Shown: in pieces, positions 10,235-19,053 of the stretch
Position numbering within the stretch: position 1 is the stretch's first letter
Layout of the letters: every line of letters begins with the position of its first letter
Source of the DNA: Cladosporium sp. IMV 00045
Lineage: Eukaryota > Ascomycota > Dothideomycetes > Cladosporiales > Cladosporiaceae
DNA: 27,847 nt
NCBI GenBank assembly: GCA_001931905.2
Contig: MSJI02000397.1
Coordinates: forward strand, 1 to 27,847
Direction of reading: 5' to 3'
The notes under the pieces: generated by a model
Seen by the model: the letters and a program-made list of their open reading frames with translations, nothing else
The model's database searches: none
Told to the model about the DNA's origin: nothing
Translations under genes and position numbers: made by a program

Positions 10235-10277
<43 letters not shown>
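10235..10277. repeat. Poly-T tract of 43 bases (poly-A on the minus strand)
   Basis: An uninterrupted run of 43 T lies 137 bases downstream of the stop codon of the minus-strand gene at 10415-11368. In that gene's orientation it is a poly-A tail following a short 3' UTR. No canonical AATAAA is visible just before it on the minus strand. Confidence 0.9.
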
Positions 10278-10414
10278 CAATCTCGCAATTTCGTGAATAA
10301 GCTTGTATCTTATGAATAACATTTGAGCACATGTTTGTGGGATGCTATATGACATGCCACGTAGCGTCGGCACTTAGGCTGGCAGGCGAGGAAGCTTGAA
10401 AGCAGCACCATTCA

Positions 10415-11368
10415 TTAAGCCTTTTTCCTGGTATGGGTCTTGTCCATCCTTCTTACTCGCCGGCTTCGTAGTCGAGGATCCTTGTTGCTGTTTCTCCAGC
10501 TGTCCACCGCACGTTGAATAAGCCCACGCTTCCCTCTGAGTGGAGGGTTGAGCGATGCCAATGCCCACCCAAGAGCATTGCACTTGCTCTCGTAGGCAAA
10601 GCGCTTGCCTTGGTATTGGTCTTTGCTGCACCACGCGCGTGGGTAGATGCAGTTGGTGGACCTAAAATCTTGAGAAAGATCCTTCGTCTTCACCGATGTT
10701 ACGTCACACCGAACAGTGTACTCCATCTTGACACTATTTCGAGAATACTCGAATGCGATCCATTCCACTCCATTGTTATCGTGATGTACAACCACAGGGG
10801 TAGTTGCGGGTACTGGCCCGGAAGCAGCGTTTCCTTTTGGCGTAGTACCACTACATCCTGGTAAAGTGTTTGCCGATACTGATCCTCCACGGGCTTGAGA
10901 AGTTCCCTGTAGTGGGACCACTCCTGCTGTTGGGCGAGTCATTGGTTGTTGAGAGGTCTTCGAGTCCGCCAGGTCAAGCTGCGAGTGGCTATGTTGAGGG
11001 TGCAGCTGCATCGGCTCTGAAAATTGCTGACTTGACTGTACAAACCCGCGGGTGAAGGTCATTTCTTCGTAATGCTGTGATCCTAATAGATGGAGATCGT
11101 ATGGCAATGACACCGACATGTGATTGGACTCGGGATAGTCCATGGCTTGGGCCATGGGTGAATTGCGACTCACTCGTCGCGCGTGGGTATCATGTTGCAG
11201 GATTTCGATGGATTGATGCCAATCCGACCGTGAGGTGTGGTGATCAGAATACTGTAGATAGGGCTGGCGAATCATGCCCGCTTGGGTCACCATGTCGTCG
11301 TTGGTCTCCGGGTATAAGAGAAGATGGGGAAATTGTTTTGCACTGAATGCGCAGAGGCGTATTTGCAA
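10415..11368 (-). CDS. DUF8032-type fungal protein, intronless, function unknown
   Basis: An uninterrupted 317-codon frame. Residues 1-190 are low-complexity (His, Ser, Gln, Thr, Pro rich; for example PMAQAMDYPESNHMSVSLPY) and likely disordered. Residues about 195-305 form a dense domain: GVEWIAFEYSRNSVKMEYTV, RCDVTSV, CIYPRAWCSKDQYQGKRFAY, ALASLNPPLRGKRGLIQRAV and DSWRNSNKDPRLRSRRVRR, then a basic tail. I recognise this as the conserved C-terminal domain annotated DUF8032 in fungal, probably nuclear, proteins; its biochemical role is unknown to me. An internal Met (residue 26) is an alternative start. The absence of introns and the 43-nt poly-T downstream raise the possibility of a retrocopy. 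No target-site duplication was found. Confidence 0.75.
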   Translation of the reverse strand: MQIRLCAFSAKQFPHLLLYPETNDDMVTQAGMIRQPYLQYSDHHTSRSDWHQSIEILQHDTHARRVSRNSPMAQAMDYPESNHMSVSLPYDLHLLGSQHYEEMTFTRGFVQSSQQFSEPMQLHPQHSHSQLDLADSKTSQQPMTRPTAGVVPLQGTSQARGGSVSANTLPGCSGTTPKGNAASGPVPATTPVVVHHDNNGVEWIAFEYSRNSVKMEYTVRCDVTSVKTKDLSQDFRSTNCIYPRAWCSKDQYQGKRFAYESKCNALGWALASLNPPLRGKRGLIQRAVDSWRNSNKDPRLRSRRVRRMDKTHTRKKA

Positions 11369-13846
11369 ATGAATGTAGCACCTTCTCTGTGTGAAGCGGA
11401 AACACAGTGATAGTGTACTTGGTGACGACAGCTATTGAAGCAGCGCCAAGCTGGGTTTCCAGACAAAGTGGCCATTCAGCGACAAGGGACCTGAGACGGA
11501 GCCGACAAGTAATAACATTAACGTTGTCGCAAGCTGTGCTTACGGTAATGATGTGAGAAGAAATAACACTCAGTCGTGGCATAGAGAGAAAGAATTCAAC
11601 AGCGATAATGACAACAAGACCAGCCAAGGCAAATGTCGCCAGCCAGTCACCTGCGGCTCGAGATTCCGCCTCATCAGCTCTCCCCTCTCCCTTCACACCG
11701 ACTTGTAACATGAATTGAAACACTGTTCTCGGGAAAGGCCGGCTTTGGGTTGGGTGTTCCAATTGTTGTCGCGGAAGGAGAGCCAATACACGCCATGCTG
11801 ATCTGAAGAAAGTTTGATTTGCACGATCAATGAAGGTCCTGTGATATGATGGATAGCGCCAAAAAAAACCGCTTGATCGCTATCTTCTTTGCTGATGCCG
11901 TCCATTGATAGGTGAGAAGGACGAGCTCTGATGCTCTGCCAAGGACAGATGCAGCACTACAGTCCAGCACCAAACCCGCGTTGGACAGAACAAAAGTTGG
12001 GGAATGGGCTGCGGGGAACGCGCGTGCTGAGCTGAGGTTTCGCACTAGGCAAAGGTGTTCTTAAGAGGCCCACAAATGCGCAAGCGGCATCGTGCTACCA
12101 CCCTGAACAGTCTGACCCATTGCAGGACCACGTGATTAATTGGAGGAAGAAGGCGCGCATCACAAACCCCGTGCGAGCGATAGTAGGCTTGTTAGACATT
12201 TAGTGTCCGAGATAATCATTCATATCAATCAGTCTGGCGGCATCTGTAAGATCGCGGTGGTGGACATGATTGGCGTCCAGTGCGTGAATGGTTGGCCACA
12301 ATACTCACGGTAACGTGCGGGGCGTGTGGGTCTGAATCCAGACGAACTAATTTGAGGCTAACTTAGTGATGTTCTTAGTGTTCCCGCGAACAGGCTACTG
12401 TAGTCGGTACTCAGGTGCTGTAACGCTTTGCTTTTCATACCTCAGCGTAACAGAATGTCGGCATATCTTGGAGGAGCTTTCGATTGTTATGTAGATCAAT
12501 CCCGCTTGAAGAAGGTCCGGATTTGAAGAAGGTCCGGAAAAGTCGTCTTCCAACGCTGACCTCCAACGCTGACCACGCCTGAAGAGCTCCGCATTGGCTC
12601 GAGGAGCTTTCTCCAAGACTTTCACGCTTGGAGAGCTCCATGCAAAGTGTACGAATCCTTCTCCCAAAAGCCAATCATGTTTCGCAAACTCCGCACTGAC
12701 TGACTCAAACACTTCGACAACGCAGAAGGAAGAGGACTTGATAGGTGGCAGACACGGCAGGCTTGTTGCGCACTACAGAATCTGCAATCAACACACTGCG
12801 CATATGCAGTCACTCGAGCGCGCATTGGACTCGGGTGCCGGAAAGCCGAATATCCGCTCATGAAAAGTTCTGATTTGCGCTCTTCGGCCCCAGGTTCGAG
12901 TCAGACTCTCGTGCACAATGTAGCCCATCCTATCGTCAGAATATGCGTAGCATTCGGGGTCGCCCGTAAAAATTCGCGGGGGACCGACCAAGTCAGCTCC
13001 TGATTCACCACGGTCCCTCATTAATTCACTGCAGCACGTATTCTCCATCAAATCGCTTGATATAGGATGCCAAGAGACCTCAAATACCTGACGTTGTCTT
13101 ATTTCATGATTAACTGCACCGTCACCCATCGCCTGCACGCTGCACATGGTGATTGCTGTGCATCTGACCACCATTGCGTAAAACGAGTGAGAGTTGATAA
13201 CCAGTCTCTGATCGCTTAGGCCTGCCAGATCGTGATTGCATAGCTAACGCTGTTCGTTAGCAGCAAAGTCTTGGCCGGATTGCGCATGATGTCCGCTACA
13301 GTTCGTCGCCAACCCAATGTGCTATCTCTTTTGATCTGTCGTTTCTTCTTGTTGATTGCCTGGCCATAACTGACGTGGGCCTCATGACTGCCTTGAGCCA
13401 CCCACTTTCCTCAGGCTCGTCGAGTCCGCTCAACCCTCTCTGTACGTGCGTCGCTCCGGCCAGTACTATTCCAACGGGCAGGTTTGTCGGCGGAATTGCG
13501 TCGCAGAAATATCTTGGATGACCGTCTGCAGTTGAACCACCCTCTTGACCAAGGCCTCCAGTCCATTTAGTTGTCGTCCGTCCGGGCGCCTAGATCATTC
13601 AGGTGATCCTGATTGAGCCCTTCCAGCCGAAGCTTCAGGCGTTGGCGCATCTTCTCCTAGCCCGGTTTGTGTCACTAGGGTTGCGCTGGTCGTTCCGTTT
13701 GCTGTGAAACTGATGTGTCGATTGTTGTGATGACCTGTCCGCTGGCGCCGCCAGTATTATTGATAACGTGCACGATAAGCGAGCTGAACACTAAAGCACA
13801 GCAACGCGTTTCCTAAAACCGTAACACGTTTGCTCCATCAAAAACA
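11369..13846. other. 2.5-kb region without a recognisable gene
   Basis: Frames of 60-180 codons occur on both strands but none carries a motif I can name. The minus-strand frame at 12788-13174 is the most protein-like (GPPRIFTGDPECYAYSDDRM), without a family match I can support. A perfect 7-bp hairpin (GCTAACG/CGTTAGC) lies at about 13240-13258. The 13470-13700 stretch on the minus strand looks like decayed coding sequence of unknown origin. Confidence 0.4.
12506..12574. repeat. Two adjacent short tandem duplications
   Basis: A 16-mer TTGAAGAAGGTCCGGA occurs at 12506-12521 and 12523-12538. Directly after, a 12-mer CCAACGCTGACC occurs at 12550-12561 and 12563-12574. Both look like recent slippage or double-strand-break repair scars in non-coding DNA. 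Confidence 0.8.
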
Positions 13847-15473
13847 ATGGAGCCCAACGAAGATCGCTTAGTCTTAGCTGCACAAGCTACTGGTCATGAC
13901 CCGGATCCCAGTATTCGGGCAGCAGCCAAGGCATATTCAGTCCCTCATGTAACATCGACTTTGCGTCTCAGAGGAACGGCATCAAGACGCGACAGCACGC
14001 CCCAATCGCGCAACCTGACCGATACGGAAGAGCTGGCGATTTCGCAACACGCCCTCGACAAGGACGTCCGGTTTTTCCCACCCGGACTTTCCAATGTGGA
14101 GGAAATTGCCGACAAATTGCTGGCGGATCGCAAAGCGCCTCCGATCGGAAAGCGGTGGGCTCCCAACTTCGTGAAACGGCACCCGCAGCTCAAGAAACGG
14201 TTTCTTCGGAGGTACAACCATAACAGGGCCCAGCGCGAAGATCCAGAAGCTGTCCGTAATTGCTTCGTGCTTGTACAGAATACGATTGCCAAGTACGGCA
14301 ATCTCGACGCGGACGTTCACTTTGACAAGGCTGGCTTTATGATGGGCGCTATGTCAACAGGCATAATCGTCACAAGCGCCAACGAACGTTCGAGCGCGAG
14401 AATGGTCCAACCTGGAAGTCGGGAATGGGTCACACTGACTCAGGGTGTCAACTCGCAAGGATGGACAATTTCGCCATTCATTATTGTTGCCGCTCAGTAT
14501 CACCTGATAACGTGGTATAAAAGCAGCCCTCTGCCATATCATTGGGAGACAAGGGCTGGAGAACAAACAATACAGCCGTAGCGTGGATCAAACACTTCGA
14601 TAAGTATAAAAGACCCCCGACTACGGGCGCATACCGCCTTCTCGTCTTAGATGGGCACCGGAGTCATCACTCCACGCCCTTTGAGCTGTATTGCAAGGGC
14701 AACGAAATCATTACCCTCTGCATGCCTCCTCACTCATTCTCCAACCTCTGGATGCTGGGCGTTTTGGTCCGCTCAAGAAATTTTATGGGCGACTGATAAA
14801 GGAGAAGGTCAGGGCAGGGATAACTCACGTTGCCAAGGAAGACTTTTCTTTTTGGGCTATACGGCTGCATTTCAGGACTCTCTGACAGAGAAGAATGAAC
14901 AGGGAGGCTTTTGAGGCACCGGGCTTGTTCCCCTAGATCCAACGAGAGTGATGACTAAGCTGAACAAGGCCGCACTAACGCCGACGCCAGTTGAAAGAGG
15001 CTCCGAGACGCCTGCGCCTTGGGACCTTCGGACGCTCAAGAATTCCACAGAAGCCACGTCACAGTCTGAATTCATCAAGGATCGCATCGCCCGTCATCAA
15101 AATAGCTCGCCGACGTCCGCTCTCGACGCGGTGGATCAAATCGTGAATTGTACACAGGGGGTAATGCATAAGATAGCACCGGAATATCAGACTCTACGTG
15201 GGGAGGTAAAATCATTTGGCCGGCGTCGCCGGACGAAGAAAACACGTCTCCATGAGGTAGTCTGTCTCTCGCGGCTGCGCGAGAGCGCGAGAGTTGCAGG
15301 TCCGAAATGACACTGAGGTCGAGATCAGACAGGAAAAGCGACGAAGCAATGGCCGCAAGCCGAGTGTCGAGGCACGGCGCCGGCATTGTGGTGCGTGTGG
15401 AAAACCCGGACATAACGCGCGCACCTGCCAGTCGAATGCGGAAGCATCTCAAGATGGTCACTATGATAGATGA
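13847..15473 (+). pseudogene. Decayed pogo/Fot1-like DDE transposase with C-terminal zinc knuckle
   Basis: The ATG at 13847 opens a 244-codon frame with an N-terminal HTH (SIRAAAKAYSVPHVTSTLRLR) and a CENP-B-like segment (IGKRWAPNFVKRHPQLKKRF). The first catalytic block reads VHFDKAGFMMGA, where the family normally has DE.GF. The frame then shifts near 14540 to YRLLVLDGHRSHHSTPFELY (second Asp), and again near 14735 to QPLDAGRFGPLKKFYGRLIK (third Asp). It returns for GTGLVPLDPTRVMTKLNKA after a TGA at 14912-14914. A last shift near 15300 gives CGACGKPGHNARTC (a CX2CX4HX4C knuckle) and the stop at 15471-15473. At least four frame changes and one nonsense codon make it dead. I could not define its terminal inverted repeats. 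Confidence 0.85.
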
Positions 15474-16690
15474 ATCCCATTTCCGAGCTTTTTCCAGGGG
15501 TTGTCATGCTTTCTTATACGCTGTCATACCATAAGCTGTATAACGTAGCGCTATCCGTCCGCCTGTAATGCTATTAGAAGATGATGGTACAGATTAATTA
15601 CTGACCCATGAGCACTTTGAAGCCAGGACACATAGGTCTCGGTAAAGACTCGGTAGGGACTGCCATCTTTAAGAGAGCGCCTAAGTCTTTGTAGTGTTGA
15701 AATAGTATTGAACTAGCTAGCGTATCGCCCTTGCAGTCCCGTTCTTGTTGATTTGTAGCATATGCAGATATAAGGAACTTGAAGTGACATTATCCTTCAA
15801 CTTGCGCGGAAAAGAGGTGCGAGAGGTTGCTAACTTCCGTATGTGGGCAACCTTGGGACATATAGATGAACTTTAGACAAATACCTAAGGTCTACGAAAA
15901 TTCCTAGCACTGTTGTGTACACATACGTGAGCTGTATAGGCTTATCAAGGAGTCAATGTACCCAGATTCGGGGCACGCGTACTGCCACCCGGGAGTGGGG
16001 GAACATCGTCCCATTGCTTCAATAGGTAGTAGCTGGCCGGATGACCAGAGGATCCAGATACCTGCAGTCAGCACTAATGCACTCGATCGAGGTCACCATC
16101 GTTCGCATGACACGCGCGCCTCGGTAGTCTCGCGTGCCATCCTTACCCAAGAGGGCCCTTGGCGGAGTTGAGCACGGACAGCATCACGGACAGCATGACT
16201 CCGGTCTCGTTCATGTAGACACTTCGTGGGATGACAGCAGGATCATCCAACAAGCTATAAGTCTCCTCGAACCAGCGTTCTGCCTTGTCGTAAATGCTTC
16301 TTGGTGAAGGTTCCAGTCTAGCGCCTTCACCCTTCTTGCTCTAAGCTCGGGATTACGGTTCTCGAGTGTTCTCCCCACTTCGGGCCTAGAGGCTTGACTG
16401 GTTAAGGCTATGGCTAGTATATACTTCATGCATACGAGTGTCCCGAGACTAGCCATCTGTAAGATGTACCTGTAAGATGAGCTCTACTACAGCCCTCTCT
16501 TCGAACGGGGCAAAATGATGCTGGCTGCTACTAAACATACATTTGGAGAGCCAAGAGACTGGCTTGTGAGCGCTTTCTCGGGGGCGTCTTTCCGACCGAC
16601 GAAAGCTCGAAATTGATCCTGCAATATCTAATAAGCGCTAAGGTACACTAATCTTCATTTGCCGTTACAAACACCAGCAATCTAAGTAGC
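15474..16690. other. 1.2-kb region without a recognisable gene
   Basis: No supportable coding sequence, RNA gene or clear repeat. The first part may be the 3' non-coding arm of the decayed transposon. Confidence 0.45.
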
Positions 16691-16915
16691 AAGCTTCAAC
16701 GGCCAGGCGGGCAAGATTGCGGCGACAGCCGAGGTGAAGGAGGAGATCGTCATAGTGCAGGCATTCCCACCGTAAGTCGGAACAGTGAGGACGTTGAGGC
16801 CCCAGATACGAGTGCTGGCGTGAGCGTCAAACAATTCCGCGAAGCTCTGTTCACACAGTCGATAAACAAAGCCCCCGGCGTAGACGGCATAGGCTTTAGA
16901 GCGTTGAGACTGCTA

Positions 16916-16963
16916 GAAGCTTTCCCCACCTCAAGCACGTCCACACCTCAGGCACGCTTGACG
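16916..16963. repeat. Left terminal inverted repeat of the nested transposon
   Basis: 48 bases matching the reverse complement of 19006-19053 with a single C/T difference. It holds two tandem CACCTCARGCACG motifs separated by four bases. Confidence 0.93.
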
Positions 16964-17014
16964 CGACACCAACGCGTCCTCTTCTCTACGTGATTTCTCA
17001 ACGACCGCAACTCA

Positions 17015-18893
17015 ATGGACATAGCGCTTGCAGAATTAGGGTCTTCTGATGGTCTGAAGATATCTGACGTCGCAAGAAAACACGGGCTTACCAGATCCGC
17101 GCTTAGCAAGCGTGTCCATGCAAAAAACTCCTCAAGTGCTCGGGACTACGAGTCGCAGAGGATGCTCAACGATAAGCAGGAAGAAGAGCTTGTAAACTAC
17201 ATACACCATCTTTGTGAGCGATGCCTTCCACCTACACCCAAAATCGTCGCCAATATTGCCCAAGAACTATGTGGGAGAAAGCTCTCAAAGAACTGGACCT
17301 CGCGTTTCGTGGCAAGACACAAGCACAGGCTTGATGCCCGATATCTCAACACCATCGACCTCGCCCGCCACAGAGCTGATTCCAGAAGTAGCTATGAGGC
17401 CTACTTCGCCATTGTTGGCCAGAAAGTAGAAGAATACAAGATAAGTGCTGGCAATACATACAACATGGACGAGAAGGGCTTTCTCATCGGCAAGCTGCAA
17501 AAGACCCGAAGGATCTTCGCACGAGAGCTGTACGAGCGAGGAAGCCTCACAAAAGCAGGCCAGGACGGTAGCAGAGAGTGGATCACGGTTGTGGCCACGA
17601 TATGCGCAGACGGTACCAAGTTGTCGCCAGCTCTAATCTACAAGGCGATCTCTGGTAATTTGCAAGACACGTGGCTCAACGACTTCGAGCCGGAGGAACA
17701 CGAGTGCCACTTCGCCTCATCGCCTAATGGGTGGACGAGCGACGAGCTTGGTTACAGCTGGCTGACTGGCCTGTTCGAGAAGGAGACGTCGTCTAAAGCG
17801 AGGCGATCTCACAGGCTCTTATTCGTTGATGGACACGGCTCACACGTCAACATGAAGTTCCTCAACTGGTGCGAGCAGCACAAGATCCTACTTGCTGTCT
17901 ACCCGCCGCTCTACACACAGGCTGCAGCCTCTGGATGTGAGCGTCTTTGCCCCACTGGCCAATTACTACAGCCAGGCGCTCGATGACTTAGTCAGGAAGT
18001 CAGAAGGCCACACGAGCATCAGCAAACGAGACTTCTTCTCGCTTTTCTGGCCAGCCTTCGAGAAGGCCTTTACGAAAAAGAACATAGCGTCAGCTTGGTC
18101 GAAGACCGGGATCTGGCCTTTGGATCCTCAGAAAGTGCTCAAATCCTTCCCTGCGGCCCAGGAAGCTGAGATCAGGTCTCAGCGAAGCACGCAACGATGG
18201 AGCGACAGTCCACCGAGTATATACGATTCGCCGTCGAAGACAAAGAGGCTAAGAAGTATCCTCAGCGTCAGCTCGGCACACAGCGACAACAAGACGCAAA
18301 AGACGCTGGAGAGGCTCAGCGACACGGTGCTCGGTCTCTCGGCCAAGCTCGTGTTATCAGATTTGAAGGTGAAGCACTTAAGTGAGTCTATCCACGAAGA
18401 GGAAAAGCGGAAGAAGAGGAAGAGGAAGGTTATAGACGAGTTAAGGGCCTCTGGTCCATCTGGGACGCTGTTCATGAGCCCTTCCAAAATCCAGAAGACG
18501 CGAGACATTGCATCGAGCAGAGAGCGAGAGAAGGAGCAGTCGCAGCAAGAAAAAGAGGTCAGGGCTCAAGAACGAGCTGAGAAGAAGGCGCAGAAGGAGG
18601 TAGAGGCGCAGAGGAAGCGAGATGAACGAGCTGCAGCTGCTTTTGCTCGCAAGACAGCTGCAGCTCAGAAGAAGGCCGCAGCACAGGCGTCACGAGAGGC
18701 TAAGAAAGCTCAGAAACAGAATGACATGGCATCGAGGGCTGCGAGCAGGCGACTGCAAAGCTTCTCAAAGAAAGAGCCAGCTGCTGAGAGTGCCCCAAAC
18801 ACTCTACGAGAGCCAGTAGTCATTGAGCCTGTAGAGCAGGCGACCACGGCGAAAGGCCGGCCAGTGCGCCGACCAGCCCGGTTCAGAACATAA
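17015..18893 (+). pseudogene. Pogo/Fot1-like DDE transposase with one frameshift
   Basis: Two overlapping frames (17015-17986 and, from about 17892, to 18893) form one protein of about 626 residues broken by a two-base loss near 17909. Domains: psq-type HTH (about 15-45, ISDVARKHGLTRSALSKRVH), CENP-B/Tc5-like HTH (about 50-110), then the DDE_1 core. The catalytic triad is Asp152 in YNMDEKGF, Asp272 in FVDGHGSH and about Asp308 in QPLDVSVF. The spacing of about 35 residues between the last two suits this family. After about residue 440 there is a long basic, Ala/Glu/Lys-rich probable coiled coil (EKEVRAQERAEKKAQKEVEA) ending RPVRRPARFRT. Everything except the one frameshift appears intact, which argues for recent insertion. 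Start chosen as the first ATG 51 bases inside the terminal repeat. Confidence 0.9.
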
Positions 18894-19005
18894 ACTTGTC
18901 GCAGACTTGTAGAGTGGTACTGTAGCTTCTTGATAATATGTTTTCTGATGGATTGAGTTGTTGATGTGTGAGATACAAGTAGTGGAAGCTCCTCGACACC
19001 GGGCC

Positions 19006-19053
19006 CGTCAAGCGTGCCTGAGGTGTAGACGTGCTTGAGGTGGGGAAAGCTTC
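19006..19053. repeat. Right terminal inverted repeat of the nested transposon
   Basis: Inverted copy of 16916-16963, followed by the duplicated TA at 19054-19055 and the continuing LINE codons. Confidence 0.93.

Larger units (their letters stand above)
16916..19053 (+). mobile_element. Complete 2138-bp pogo/Fot1-like transposon inserted in the LINE
   Basis: Terminal inverted repeats of 48 bp (16916-16963 and 19006-19053) differ at one position and begin GAAGCTTTCCCC. TA dinucleotides at 16914-16915 and 19054-19055 are the target-site duplication. LINE codons continue in the same frame across the gap once the element and one TA are left out. Each terminal repeat contains two copies of CACCTCARGCACG. 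The element encodes one transposase (17015-18893). Confidence 0.93.

Noticed and set aside
10158..10373. Minus-strand frame with a long poly-Lys run
   Set aside because: It is only the translation of the homopolymer A tract.
11244..11786. 180-codon minus-strand frame upstream of the DUF8032 gene
   Set aside because: No recognisable domain, overlaps the 5' end of the better-supported gene in another frame, and its composition looks random.
12880..12910. GGTTCGAGTC, which looks like a tRNA T-loop (B box)
   Set aside because: No A box, acceptor pairing or anticodon arm can be built in the preceding 50-80 bases.
13240..13258. 7-bp perfect hairpin as a terminator or regulatory site
   Set aside because: No adjacent gene end; a stem this short is expected by chance in 27 kb.
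13740..15570. Terminal inverted repeats for the decayed pogo-like element
   Set aside because: I compared the flanks in inverted orientation and found only short, unconvincing matches such as ACGT and CTTAT.
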